NCBI GenBank assembly: GCA_945869965.1
Contig: CAMBRC010000023.1
Location: 1-47,660 of the forward strand
Length of the DNA stretch: 47,660 bases
Source: Asaia bogorensis
GTDB taxonomy: Bacteria; Pseudomonadota; Alphaproteobacteria; Acetobacterales; Acetobacteraceae
Direction of reading: 5' to 3'
Shown here: piece by piece, positions 7,914 through 16,982 of the stretch
Position numbering within the stretch: position 1 is the first letter of the stretch
How the letters are laid out: each line of letters opens with the position of its first letter
Program-made: the position numbers and the translations under genes
The notes under the pieces: model-generated
The model's database searches: none
What the model saw: only the letters and a program-made list of their open reading frames with translations
Told to the model about the DNA's origin: nothing

Positions 7914-9521
7914 TCAGACCTTGGAGATCGTGCGGTAGAAGAACAGGTCCTCGAACAGGCCCTTGGGATAGCCGCGCAAATTGGCGCGCGTGGCGATGAC
8001 CCAGTTGTTCTGGAACATCCAGACATACGGGCCGTCGTCGGTCACCTTCTTCTGCAGCTCGATATACATCGCCTCGCGCTTCTTGGCGTCCAGCTCCTGG
8101 GCGGCCTTGAGCATCTCGGCGGTCAGCTCGGGGATCAGCCAGCTGGCGCGCCACGGGCCGGTGCGGGCCTTTGGCGGGTCGCTGATATCCGCGCCATTGA
8201 CGAAGAAGTCGGCGTTGGTGTGCGGGTCGAAATAGTCCGGCGCCCAGGAGATCACCGCCATCTGGAAGGTGCGGCCACGGATTTCGCCGATCACCTGCTT
8301 GGCATCGCCCGAGGCGATCGTCGCCTTGATGCCGCCCAGCGCCAGGGTGGCCTGCATCGCCTGGGCGATCTGCGGGAACGGGTCGTTGGTGTTGGCCGAC
8401 AGCTTGACCTCGAAGCCGTTCGGGAAGCCGGCTTCGGCCAGCAGCTTCTTGGCCCCCGCCACATCCAGCTTGAACGGGTTGTACGGCGTGGCGCCGAAAT
8501 AGCCGAGCGGCAGGAAGGTCTGGTGGACGAAGAAGCGGTCCTTGAGGAAGGTGTTCGCCATCGCCTGGTAATCGACCAGCATCTTCACCGCGCGACGAAC
8601 CCGCACATCGGCGAATGGGCCGTGCTTCAGGTTCATGATGGCGTAGAAGTTGTTGGCGCCGGGGAACGCCTCGACCTTGATGTCCTTGTTCGTCTTCAGC
8701 GGCGTCAACTGGTCGGGGTTCAGGTTGCGGGCGACATCGATGTCGCCCTTCTCCAGCGCCAGGCGCTGGGCGCCGGGCTCGGGCAGATGGCGCATGATCA
8801 CGCGCTTCAGTTTCGGCGCGCCCAGGCGGAAGCCGGGCATTGCCTCCAGCGTTACGCTCTCGTTGGCCTTCCACGACACCAGCTTGTACGGGCCGGAGGC
8901 GGCCGAGTTGGTCTTCAGCCAGGCATTGCCATGGTCGCCGTCCTTCTCGTTGGCCAGGGCGGTCTTCTTGTCCACCACCGAGGCAACGATGGAGGTCATC
9001 AGGTTCAGCACCAGCGTCGGCGCGAAGCCGGCCGGCACGTTCAAGGTCAGCGTCGAGGCATCGGGCGCCTTGATCAGGTCCTTCACGTTGCCCTTGTCCC
9101 AGCCGAGCTGGGTCAAAAGGAAGCCGGAGGTCTTGTTCATGATCACCACGCGCTGCAGCGACCAGGCGCAGTCCTCGGCGGTGACCGGGTTGCCGGAGTG
9201 GAACTTCAGGCCGGCGCGGATCTTGAAGGTGTAGTCCTTGCCGTTCGGGCTGACCGTCCAGCTTTCCGCGATGCCGCCGACCATCTTGGTCAGGTCCTCG
9301 GCCTCGTAGCGCAGGATGCGGTCATAGATGTTGGTGACAATCTCGATGCCGGTCAGCTCATAGGCCTCGCCGGGATCCAGCGTGATGATGTCGTCGATCG
9401 CCTTGGCAATCACCAACGCGTCGCGGGGCGTGGCGGCCTGGACGTCGGGGCTCCATGTGGCCATCGGCGCCATCGCCGAAAAAGCCGCAAGCGTTTGGCG
9501 GCGCGTGAGTTTGAACATCAT
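7914..9521 (-). CDS. Extracellular solute-binding protein, family 5 (peptide/opine type)
   Basis: A 535-residue periplasmic binding protein, first gene of the operon. The N-terminus KLTRRQTLAAF resembles a twin-arginine export signal, with a likely cleavage after VQAA near residue 30. Family-5 hallmarks follow: an early TLDPGEAYE segment, the IAESWTVSPNGKDYTF and LKFHSGNPVTAEDCAW blocks, and a late region typical of DppA/NikA-like proteins. A strong AGGAG site precedes the double ATG. Family-5 proteins bind peptides, opines, nickel complexes or sugars, so the ligand cannot be called. The 84-bp gap upstream separates it from the kinase gene. Confidence 0.93.
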   Translation of the reverse strand: MMFKLTRRQTLAAFSAMAPMATWSPDVQAATPRDALVIAKAIDDIITLDPGEAYELTGIEIVTNIYDRILRYEAEDLTKMVGGIAESWTVSPNGKDYTFKIRAGLKFHSGNPVTAEDCAWSLQRVVIMNKTSGFLLTQLGWDKGNVKDLIKAPDASTLTLNVPAGFAPTLVLNLMTSIVASVVDKKTALANEKDGDHGNAWLKTNSAASGPYKLVSWKANESVTLEAMPGFRLGAPKLKRVIMRHLPEPGAQRLALEKGDIDVARNLNPDQLTPLKTNKDIKVEAFPGANNFYAIMNLKHGPFADVRVRRAVKMLVDYQAMANTFLKDRFFVHQTFLPLGYFGATPYNPFKLDVAGAKKLLAEAGFPNGFEVKLSANTNDPFPQIAQAMQATLALGGIKATIASGDAKQVIGEIRGRTFQMAVISWAPDYFDPHTNADFFVNGADISDPPKARTGPWRASWLIPELTAEMLKAAQELDAKKREAMYIELQKKVTDDGPYVWMFQNNWVIATRANLRGYPKGLFEDLFFYRTISKV

Positions 9522-9605
9522 GAGGGCTCCTGCTGACAGCCATTCGGCCTTGGTCTAGGCATCAGACACCAGCCTTGCGCCCCACGCAAGCCGGATATTC
9601 GCGAC

Positions 9606-11521
9606 CTAGTCGCCTGCACCGGCGCGGATTTCCGCCACCAATTGCCGCAGCGCCGACGGCACGAACGGCTTTTCCAGCATCGGCCGTCCGGTGCGCGCGA
9701 CGAAGCCTTCGCTGGCCGAGCCAAGCGTGTCGCCGGTCACAAAACCCACCCGGACGCATAGATGCGGCCGATGCTGGCGCAGCCATTCATACACCGCGGC
9801 GCCATCAATCCCAGGCATGCGCAGATCGCACAGGATCAGCGCATAATCCTGCGCCGCCAGCCGCTGCAACGCCGCATCGCCGGTATCGACCACGTCGCAA
9901 TCATAGCCCTGGCGGCCCAGCATATCCGCCAGCAGGGCGGCGATCTCGGGCTCGTCATCGAGCACCAGTGCCGGTTGCCGCGCGCGTGCCACCGGGACGG
10001 CGGCTTCCTCCTCGGCGATCCCTTCATCCGCGCTGTGCCGGGGCAGGCGGATGATAAAACAGGCGCCGCCGCCCGGGGCTTCCTCCAGCGCCAGGGTGCC
10101 GCCATGCACCTCCATGATCCCGCGCGACACCGCCAGCCCGATGCCCATGCCGATCCCGGCCGGCTTGGTGGTGAAGAACGGGTCGAAGATCTGGCCGCGT
10201 AACGCCTCTGGCACGCCGGGCCCGTTATCGGCGACATCGACACGGACGAAATCGCCGTCCAGCCGGGCGGATATCCGCACCCGGCGCGGTTGCGGCCGCG
10301 CCTCCAGCACCTGACGCGCGTTGACCAGCAGGTTACTCAGCACCTGGTTGAATTGGTCATGGTCGCAGGGCACGCTCGGCAGGTCGTCGGGGATGTCGCG
10401 CTCCACCGCAACGCCGCTGCCGCGCAGCCCATAGGCCAGAAGTTCCAGCGCCGTCTGCACGGCGGTGGCGATCGACATCGGCTTGACCTGGCTGCGGTTC
10501 TGCCGCGCGAGCGCCAGGAAGCTGCGCACGATGCGCCCGCAGCGCTCGGCCGCGGCCTGGATGCGGTCGGTGCGGCCGATCAGCGCCGGGGCGAGCTCCT
10601 TGGCCTCCTCGCCCAGCATCATCGCATTGCCGATCACGATCGACAGCGGGTTGTTCAACTCGTGCGCCACGCCGGCGAGCAGCGAGCCGAAGGCGGCCAT
10701 CTTCTCGCTTTCGTGCAGCGCCTCGCGCTGGCGCTGGATCTCCGCCTCGGCGGTGCGCGCCGCGGTGAGGTCGCGCAGATAGGCGGTGAACAGGCGGCGG
10801 GATGGCAGGCGAACCTCGCCGACCGCCAGTTCCACCGGAAACCGTGCGCCGTCTTCGCGCACCGCCTCGGTCTCGATCCGGCTGCCGACCCAGGCGGGTG
10901 TGCCCTCGGGCGCCGCCCATTGACCGTTCTCACCCGCCCGCAGCGCGGGCAAGTCGAGCAGCGTGGCGACCGGCCGCCCGATCGCGGCGGCGCGGGAGAA
11001 GCCCAGGCTGCGCTCGGCCGACGGGTTGAACTCCACCACCCGGCCGGTGTCGTCGAACACGATGATGCAATCGAGTGCGGCGGCGGTGATGGCGGCATAC
11101 TGCGCTTCGCCGGCCTTCAACTCGGTCATGTCGCGGCTATAGCCGACGACGCCGACCACCTCGCCACTGGCGTTGCGGAACGGAACATAGGTGCGGTGGA
11201 CATAGCGCTCGCCGTCGAGGTAGCCGAGCCAACCTTCCCACACGCCGACCTCGCCTTCCAGCGCGCGGTCGAACAGCGTGCGGTGGATCGGATCGGATCG
11301 GGGCGGAGCCGGAGATAGGCCTCCTGGCCGATCACCTCGCGGGTTGTCCGCCCGAGGAGCTGCTCCGGCGGCGTCCGCAGGTTGTTCCAGTAGGCGCTGT
11401 TGACGTAACAGTGCCGCGCCTGCCGGTCGATCAGCGCCACCCCGGCCGGAATCGTGTCCAGTATGGTGCGCAGATCGGCCTCGGTCATGATCAGCGTGCC
11501 GTTGTCACCCCGGCTTGTCAT
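9606..11521 (-). pseudogene. PAS-domain hybrid histidine kinase with receiver domain, frameshifted
   Basis: Two frames together encode one protein. The first part (from the ATG at 11521, GAGGGC upstream) begins with a PAS domain (TEADLRTILDTIPAGVALID). At 11285-11299 a GGATC triplicate shifts the frame. The second frame resumes the PAS domain (RTYVPFRNASGEVVG), then a second PAS, a HisKA phospho-acceptor (AHELNNPL), an HATPase domain (N box, DNGPGVP, GIGMGIGLA) and a C-terminal receiver (LCDLRMPG, LEKPF). Removing one 5-base unit would restore a continuous frame reading RPDPI-HRTLF. As written, the only product with kinase domains would need an internal start such as the ATG at 11243. No transmembrane segment is seen, so it would be cytoplasmic. 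It could be a sequencing error, a true null, or a switchable gene. Confidence 0.85.
11285..11299. repeat. Triplicate GGATC tandem repeat at the kinase frameshift
   Basis: Three perfect copies of the 5-mer GGATC lie inside the kinase gene at the exact point where the reading frame breaks. Five is not a multiple of three, so gain or loss of one unit toggles the frame. Two copies would give a continuous kinase. Confidence 0.85.
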
Positions 11522-11536
11522 GCCGCCCTCGCTGGG

Positions 11537-11697
11537 AAGGCAAGGCAAGGAGAAGTCTTCTTTTTGTGAACAAAAAGAAGCAAAAAAACTTCATTCATTT
11601 GCGTTGGGCCAAAAGCGTGAGCCGGGGCGCTGGCCGCACGGAATGGATAAAGTTTTTTTGCTTCTTTTTGTTCACAAAAAGAAGATTTTTCCTTCCC
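11537..11697. repeat. AT-rich double-hairpin element, copy 1
   Basis: The left hairpin at 11557-11580 has arms CTTCTTTTTGT/ACAAAAAGAAG and the right hairpin at 11661-11684 has the same arms in inverted order. In this copy the whole element is a long inverted repeat, because CAAAAAAACTT...ATTCATT on the left pairs with the matching stretch on the right. It fills the 201-bp gap between the molybdoenzyme stop and the kinase start. The tiny Lys/Phe-rich open frames here come from the repeat and are not genes. Confidence 0.8.
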
Positions 11698-11722
11698 GGC
11701 CTTCGGGTGCCCTGCCATCGGC

Positions 11723-14020
11723 TTATCGCAGCGCCGCGAAATCCGGCAGCGCGTGCGCGGTCACCGCCGGTACCGGACCGTCCACCGGGCGCACATCGAC
11801 CAGGCAGGACTGTGCCGTGCAGCCTTGCGACAGCCCGGAGGCGCCGATGTCGCGGGTCAGGGCATTCGGGTTGCCGTGCTTTTCCACGCCGGTCTGCCAG
11901 TCGTAGTCGAACCATGCGCCAGTCGCCAGCCGCGCCACGCCGGGCATGATGTCCGGCGTGACGATCGCGCCGGCGAGGCATTTGCCGCGATCGTTGAACA
12001 CCTCGACCACGTCGCCATCGGCGATACCGCGGGCGGCGGCGTCGTCGGGGTTGAGGTAGATCGGCTCGCGCCCCGCGACCTTGCCGGCGAGGCTGTGCGG
12101 GCTGGCGTCGAGCTGGCTGTGCAGGCGGCGGGCCGGCTGGTCGGAGAGCAGGTGCAGAGGGAACTTCTCCACGCCCTCGCCGCCCAGCCATTCCAGTGGT
12201 TCCATCCAGGTCGGATGGCCGGGACAGTCGGGCAGGTTGAAGCCGGCGATGCGGTCCGAGTGGATTTCGATGAGGCCGGATTCAGTGTTCAGCATGTTGG
12301 CGGCAGGGTCGTTGCGGAAGGCTTCGAGGAACACGACGGGCTTGTCGTGCTGCTCCATGCTGACCAGGCCCTGTTCCCAGAACGTGGCGAAGTCCGGCAG
12401 GGCGACGCCCATCGAGTCGCCGCGCTTGACCAGGCCGTCATAGAGATGCTCGACCCATTGCATCTCGTCCCGGCCTTCGGTGAAGGCATCCTTGACGCCC
12501 ATGCGCTCGGCCAGTGCGGTGAAGATGGCGAAATCGTCGCGCGCCTGGCCGACGGGCTCGACGGCTTTGCGCATCGCCACGACATGGCCCTCGCGGGTGG
12601 CATAGCCGATGTCGTTGCGCTCCAGCGTGATGGTGGCCGGCAGGACCACGTCGGCGCGCTTGGCCGTCGACGTCCAGTATTGCTCGTGGACGAAGATCGA
12701 CTCGGGCTTCTGCCAGGCCTGCATCAGCCGGGCGAGATCCTGGTGGTGGTGGAACGGATTGCCGCCGGCCCAGTAGACCAGCTTGATGTCGGGATAGGTG
12801 TGGACGCCGCCGTTGTAGTGGAACGCGGTGCCGGGGTTCAGCAGCATGTCGGCGATGCGGGCCACCGGGATGAAGCCGCGCACCTTGTTCGTCCCCTGCG
12901 GCAAGGACGGGCCCGGCAGGTTGATATGCGAGCTGCCGACGCCGTTGGTCGGGCCGTAGCCAACCGCAAATCCGCCACCCGGCAGTCCGACTTGGCCCAG
13001 CATGCTGGCCAGGGTAACAATCATCCAGAACGGCTGCTCGCCATGCGACGCGCGCTGCAGCGACCAGGCGGTGTTCAGCATGGTGCGGTTGGCCGCCATC
13101 TCACGGGCCAGTGCGGTGATGCGCGCGGCCGGCACGCCGGTGATGGCGCTGGCCCAGTCCGCCGTCTTGGCCACGCCGTCGACGGCGCCCATCAGATACG
13201 GCTCGAATTTCTCGTAGCCGTTGCAGCAGCGGGCGAGGAAGTCACGGTCCACGCTGCCGTCGGTCACCAGCGTATGGGCCAGCGCCATCATCAGCGCGGT
13301 GTCGGTGTTCGGCCGGATCGGAATCCACTCCACCTCGGCGCCGGTGTCGATGTTGTCGCGCACCGGGCTGATGTTGACCACCCGCATGCCCGAGCGGCCC
13401 ATGGCGTACAGCCCCTCGCGCACCCGGTGGTCGGCGGCACCCCCGCTGGACGACTGCGCGTTCTTCGCCGGCACGCCCCCGAAGGTGACGAACAGCTTGG
13501 TGTGTTCGACGATCACGTCCCACGACGTGTGGCTGTTCCACGCCGCGTCGATCGGCATCACGATATGCGGCATGATGACGCGCCCGGCGCCGAGGCTATA
13601 GCTGTCGTTGTGGCGGACATAGCCGCCGATCATGTTCAGGAAGCGGTGGACCTGGCTGTTGGCGTGGTGAAACCGCCCGGCGCTGGCCCAGCCGTAGGAA
13701 CCGCCGAAGATCGCGTCGTTGCCATGCTCGGCGCGCACCCGCGTGAGTTCGGCGGCGACGAGGTCCAGCGCCACGTCCCATTCCACTTCCACGAACGGCT
13801 CCCGCCCGCGAAGTTCCGGGGCACTCCCAGGCCCGCGTTCCAGCCAGGACCGGCGCACTGAGGGACGGCGGACCCGCACCCGATCCAACTCGGGCGCCAG
13901 CGCGTGCAGGCCGATGGCGCTGGGATCGGGGTCGCGGCGCCACGGCAGGATGCTCGGCGTCGCGCTGCCGTTGGCCTCGATCTCGTAGATGCCCCAATGG
14001 GCCTGGGTGTAATGCGTCAT
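11723..14020 (-). CDS. Molybdopterin oxidoreductase, BisC/DMSO-reductase type
   Basis: A 765-residue molybdenum enzyme with a bis-guanine-dinucleotide cofactor, of the DMSO/TMAO/biotin-sulfoxide reductase branch. It lacks an N-terminal iron-sulfur Cys motif, as that branch does. The motif GGSYGWASAGRFHH holds the serine that would ligate molybdenum. The C-terminal cofactor-binding domain has LLSDQPARRLHSQLD. No export signal is seen at the start MTHYTQAHWG, so it is probably cytoplasmic and BisC-like (sulfoxide or N-oxide reduction) rather than a periplasmic respiratory enzyme. An upstream in-frame extension was rejected because it runs into the hairpin repeat. It stands alone between two copies of that repeat. 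The exact substrate is unknown. Confidence 0.9.
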   Translation of the reverse strand: MTHYTQAHWGIYEIEANGSATPSILPWRRDPDPSAIGLHALAPELDRVRVRRPSVRRSWLERGPGSAPELRGREPFVEVEWDVALDLVAAELTRVRAEHGNDAIFGGSYGWASAGRFHHANSQVHRFLNMIGGYVRHNDSYSLGAGRVIMPHIVMPIDAAWNSHTSWDVIVEHTKLFVTFGGVPAKNAQSSSGGAADHRVREGLYAMGRSGMRVVNISPVRDNIDTGAEVEWIPIRPNTDTALMMALAHTLVTDGSVDRDFLARCCNGYEKFEPYLMGAVDGVAKTADWASAITGVPAARITALAREMAANRTMLNTAWSLQRASHGEQPFWMIVTLASMLGQVGLPGGGFAVGYGPTNGVGSSHINLPGPSLPQGTNKVRGFIPVARIADMLLNPGTAFHYNGGVHTYPDIKLVYWAGGNPFHHHQDLARLMQAWQKPESIFVHEQYWTSTAKRADVVLPATITLERNDIGYATREGHVVAMRKAVEPVGQARDDFAIFTALAERMGVKDAFTEGRDEMQWVEHLYDGLVKRGDSMGVALPDFATFWEQGLVSMEQHDKPVVFLEAFRNDPAANMLNTESGLIEIHSDRIAGFNLPDCPGHPTWMEPLEWLGGEGVEKFPLHLLSDQPARRLHSQLDASPHSLAGKVAGREPIYLNPDDAAARGIADGDVVEVFNDRGKCLAGAIVTPDIMPGVARLATGAWFDYDWQTGVEKHGNPNALTRDIGASGLSQGCTAQSCLVDVRPVDGPVPAVTAHALPDFAALR

Positions 14021-14040
14021 CGCCTGGGTGTCCTCTGGAA

Positions 14041-14152
14041 GCAAGGAAGGTCTTCTTTTTGTGAACAAAAAGAAGCAAAAAAACTTTATCCGTTTGCCTT
14101 ATGGATGAAAGTTTTTTGGTTCTTTTTTTCAAAAAAGAACATCTTACCTTCC
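14041..14152. repeat. AT-rich double-hairpin element, copy 2
   Basis: The left hairpin at 14052-14075 has arms CTTCTTTTTGT/ACAAAAAGAAG, and the right hairpin at 14119-14140 has arms GTTCTTTTTT/AAAAAAGAAC. The stretch between them pairs as AAACTTTATCC with GGATGAAAGTTT. The right border (CTTACCTTCC) contains the stop codon of the enoyl-CoA hydratase gene, so the element touches the coding end directly. Confidence 0.8.
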
Positions 14153-14881
14153 TGTGAATTTCGGCGAGCGCTTCTCCTTATAAGCTGCAACCCCTTCCTT
14201 GAGATCACTACTGTTGCGCACCGCCGCCAGTTGCTGGCTCACCGCCACCATCCGCTCCACCGGCCCCGCCGGCATGATGATGTCGTTGACGAAGTGCTTC
14301 AGCGTCGCGACCACCAGCGGCGCCGAGTTCACCAACTCCTGCGCCATCGCGATCGCCTCCGCCTCATGCCCGCCATTCTCGGTCACGCGGTTGATGAAGC
14401 CCACGTCATAGGCCCGCTGCGCCCCCACCTTGGTGCCCAGCAGCATCACTTCCATCGCCAACTTGTGCGGCATCCGCGTGACCAGCGACGAGATCATCCC
14501 ACCGGTCAGCCCCAGCTTCGCTTCGGGATAGAAGAAGATCGTGTCCTGGGTGCTGACGATCATGTCGCACATCATCGCCATCACGATCGCACCACCCACG
14601 CACCAGCCGCTGGTCGCCGCGATGATCGGTTTGTTCGTCTTGAACCCGACCGTTGGGATACAGCGCCACAGCTCCGGCAGGTCGGACACATCGGCGCCCG
14701 AGGAGAACGACTTCAACCCCACCGCCGACAACACCGCCACCCGCTGGTCGCTGGCATCGAATTCCTGGAACGCTGTCTGGATTCCCTCGGCCACCGCCTT
14801 GCTGATGGCGTTCATCTTGTCGGGCCGGTTGATCCGGATCACCGAGACCTTGCCGACGAGTTCCGTGGTCACAACAGACAT
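14144..14881 (-). CDS. Enoyl-CoA hydratase/isomerase family protein
   Basis: A 245-residue crotonase-fold enzyme acting on acyl-CoA thioesters. The oxyanion-hole regions are visible: SFSSGADVSDL around residue 60 and SGWCVGGAIVMAMMCD around residue 95. The segment FYPEAKLGLTGG follows; the usual second Glu of true hydratases is not clear here, so isomerase or another crotonase chemistry is possible. The start MSVVTTELVG was chosen because AGGGAAG lies upstream; the longer frame has no site. It is transcribed divergently from a RidA-family gene across 98 bases. Confidence 0.9.
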   Translation of the reverse strand: MSVVTTELVGKVSVIRINRPDKMNAISKAVAEGIQTAFQEFDASDQRVAVLSAVGLKSFSSGADVSDLPELWRCIPTVGFKTNKPIIAATSGWCVGGAIVMAMMCDMIVSTQDTIFFYPEAKLGLTGGMISSLVTRMPHKLAMEVMLLGTKVGAQRAYDVGFINRVTENGGHEAEAIAMAQELVNSAPLVVATLKHFVNDIIMPAGPVERMVAVSQQLAAVRNSSDLKEGVAAYKEKRSPKFTGR

Positions 14882-14979
14882 GGACGCTTCCCTTTGTATC
14901 GTGCCGTACTTGCGGCGCCACCCTATCCCGAACCGGCGGGAATCCGATAGCCTCACCCCAACCGCGAAAGGCCCGCACC

Positions 14980-15444
14980 ATGAGCTACGAAGCCCGCCTC
15001 AGGGAACTCGGCATCGAACTGCCGCCCGCCAAGCCGCCGCTTTACGCCTACGTCCCCGTCGTTGTCGAAGGCGGCCTGGCCTGGGTCTCCGGCCAGCTCC
15101 CCTGGACCGGCGACACCACCCTGGTCGCCACCGGCAAGCTCGGCGCCGGCGTCGACATCCCCACCGGCCAGGCCTGCGCCCGCATGTGCATCCTGCACGG
15201 CCTCGCCTCGCTGCGCGCAGCACTGGGCTCGCTCGACCGGGTGAAGCGCATGGTCAAAGTGGTCGGCTTCGTCGCCTCGCACCCGGACTTCACCGACCAG
15301 GCCCAAGTGGTCGACGGCGCCAGCAAACTCCTCGGCGAGATCTTCGGCGACGCCGGCCGCCACGCCCGTTCGGCGATCGGCATGGCCGTGCTGCCACGCA
15401 ACACCCCGGTCGAGGTGGAATTCGTGGCGGCGGTGCAAGGGTAG
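14980..15444 (+). CDS. RidA/YjgF/YER057c family protein
   Basis: A 154-residue small cytoplasmic protein of the Rid family, of the longer type often found near catabolic genes. Members deaminate reactive enamine/imine intermediates or have related roles. Recognisable pieces are WVSGQLPW near the N-terminus, a middle DRVKRMVKVVGFVAS strand-helix block, and the C-terminal HARSAIGMAVLPRNTPVEVEF, which holds the conserved substrate-binding Arg. It is divergent from the enoyl-CoA hydratase gene and convergent with the amidase gene. Its substrate is unknown. Confidence 0.93.
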   Translation: MSYEARLRELGIELPPAKPPLYAYVPVVVEGGLAWVSGQLPWTGDTTLVATGKLGAGVDIPTGQACARMCILHGLASLRAALGSLDRVKRMVKVVGFVASHPDFTDQAQVVDGASKLLGEIFGDAGRHARSAIGMAVLPRNTPVEVEFVAAVQG

Positions 15445-15469
15445 GTAAGGCGAGGTCTTGGTCGAGGCC

Positions 15470-16882
15470 TCACTTCTCCTCCAGCAGCGTCGCGTACTTG
15501 GCAGGGAACCCGAGCAGGGCTTCGATCCCCAGGCACGCTTCCAGGATGGCGCGTTCGGCAAAGCGCGGCCCCACCACCTGCAACCCCACCGGCAACCCTG
15601 ACGCCGACAGCCCCACCGGGATCGTCGCGGCGGGATGCCCGGACAGGTTGAACGGCAGGGTATACGGCACCCCATCCCCCCACCGGTCATAGCCCTGGCT
15701 GTGATAGGCAATGTCGGCCCGCGGGGCGACATGCGGCGTGGTCGGCGTCAGCAACAGATGATGCGTCTTGAACAGCGCGGCTACCCGGTTGTGCAGCCGC
15801 GGTCGCGCCACCATGCCCGCCAGCACCCGATCCACCGGGATATCGAGCCCTGCCTTGGCCAGTGCCAGCCAACCGGGATCGGTCTCGTCCCAGCGCGCCT
15901 CGGGGATCTGCCGAAGCCGGTTGGCAAACCCCGCCAACCAGAAATCCTCAAACACCGGCTTCAACGGATCGATCACCGGCCCGACCGTTTCCACCGCCGC
16001 GCCGGCCTTGCGCAACACCGAGAGCGCCGGGGCCAGCGTCGCCAGCACCTCGTCATCCGCCATCACGCCTCCCAGGTTGGGCGACCAGGCGAACCGCACC
16101 CCCTGCACCTGCGGCACCAGGTCCGCCAGCCACCCCGCCGGTGCGGGAGGGATCGAATACCAATCCCGCTCATCCGCCCGCGCCATCACCGCCAGCGTGG
16201 TTGCCGCATCCTGCACCGTGCGCGTGATCGGCCCGCCCGCCACCACGGTGGCGAAGGGGCTTTCCAACGGATGATGCGGCACCCGTCCAAAGGTCGGCTT
16301 GATGCCGAAGGCGCCGCAGAATGCCGCAGGGATACGGATCGAGCCACCGCCATCGTTGCCGAACGCAACCGCGCCAATCCCCGCCACCACGGCGGCGGAA
16401 GCCCCGCCCGACGACCCGCCCGACGAATGCGCGGCGCTCCAGGGATTGCGCGTCGCCGCCCCTCGCAGCGTGCTGTCGGTGATCCCCTTCCAGCCAAATT
16501 CCGGCGTGGTGGTCTTGCCCAGGAACACCGCGCCCGCCTCGCGCAACCGCGCCACCACCGGCGCATCCGCCGCCGCCTTCACCTCCGGCGTTGTGGTCGA
16601 GCCCGAGCGCGTCGGGAACCCCGCCATGTCCACATTGTCCTTGATCGTCGCCGGCGCGCCATCCAGCTTGCCCAGCGCCGTGCCCGATCGCCAGCGCGCC
16701 TCGCTCGCCTTTGCCGCCGCCAGCGCGCCAGCCTCGTCGACAATCTGGAACGCATGCAGCACCGGTTCCAGCTTCGCCAATTGCGCCAGATGCGCCCGCG
16801 CCACCTCCATCGGCGACAGCGTGCCCTTCTGGTACTGCCCCGCCAATTCATCCAGCGACATCAGCAGCGCATCATGGGCCAT
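15470..16882 (-). CDS. Amidase signature family protein
   Basis: A 470-residue hydrolase of the amidase-signature family (GatA-like fold), cleaving amide bonds. The Ser-cisSer-Lys triad is visible: the Lys in APATIKDNVDMAG, the cis-Ser in HSSGGSSGGASA and the nucleophile Ser in NDGGGSIRIPA. The start (MAHDALLMSLDEL) is supported by GGAGGAAAT just upstream; about 100 further upstream codons in frame overlap the divergent gene and are rejected. It lacks GatB/GatC partners, so it is a stand-alone catabolic amidase. It is divergently arranged with a beta-hydroxyacid dehydrogenase gene, sharing a 100-bp promoter region. Confidence 0.93.
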   Translation of the reverse strand: MAHDALLMSLDELAGQYQKGTLSPMEVARAHLAQLAKLEPVLHAFQIVDEAGALAAAKASEARWRSGTALGKLDGAPATIKDNVDMAGFPTRSGSTTTPEVKAAADAPVVARLREAGAVFLGKTTTPEFGWKGITDSTLRGAATRNPWSAAHSSGGSSGGASAAVVAGIGAVAFGNDGGGSIRIPAAFCGAFGIKPTFGRVPHHPLESPFATVVAGGPITRTVQDAATTLAVMARADERDWYSIPPAPAGWLADLVPQVQGVRFAWSPNLGGVMADDEVLATLAPALSVLRKAGAAVETVGPVIDPLKPVFEDFWLAGFANRLRQIPEARWDETDPGWLALAKAGLDIPVDRVLAGMVARPRLHNRVAALFKTHHLLLTPTTPHVAPRADIAYHSQGYDRWGDGVPYTLPFNLSGHPAATIPVGLSASGLPVGLQVVGPRFAERAILEACLGIEALLGFPAKYATLLEEK

Positions 16883-16982
16883 TGCGATTTCCTCCAGCGG
16901 GCGTTCAATAGACGAGTGTGCTGCGCGGGCAGCAATTCGAAAAGAGCCGGCCGCGCCCACGGCAATCTGCAGAGAGGTAAAC

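Noticed and set aside
7083-9536. Very long plus-strand open frame (about 817 codons) opposite the ABC operon
   Set aside because: It lies fully antisense to well-supported permease and binding-protein genes, has His/Gln/Arg-rich shadow composition and no recognisable domain. Long antisense frames are expected at this GC content.
11518-11949. Small Lys/Phe-rich open frames in gaps (also near 14.0, 18.4, 24.9, 32.3, 34.6 and 41.6 kb)
   Set aside because: They are translations of the AT-rich hairpin elements. The same peptide string in both orientations of a palindrome is not evidence of a gene.
11753-13861. Plus-strand frame of about 700 codons opposite the molybdoenzyme gene
   Set aside because: Antisense to a full-length BisC-like gene; no family features.
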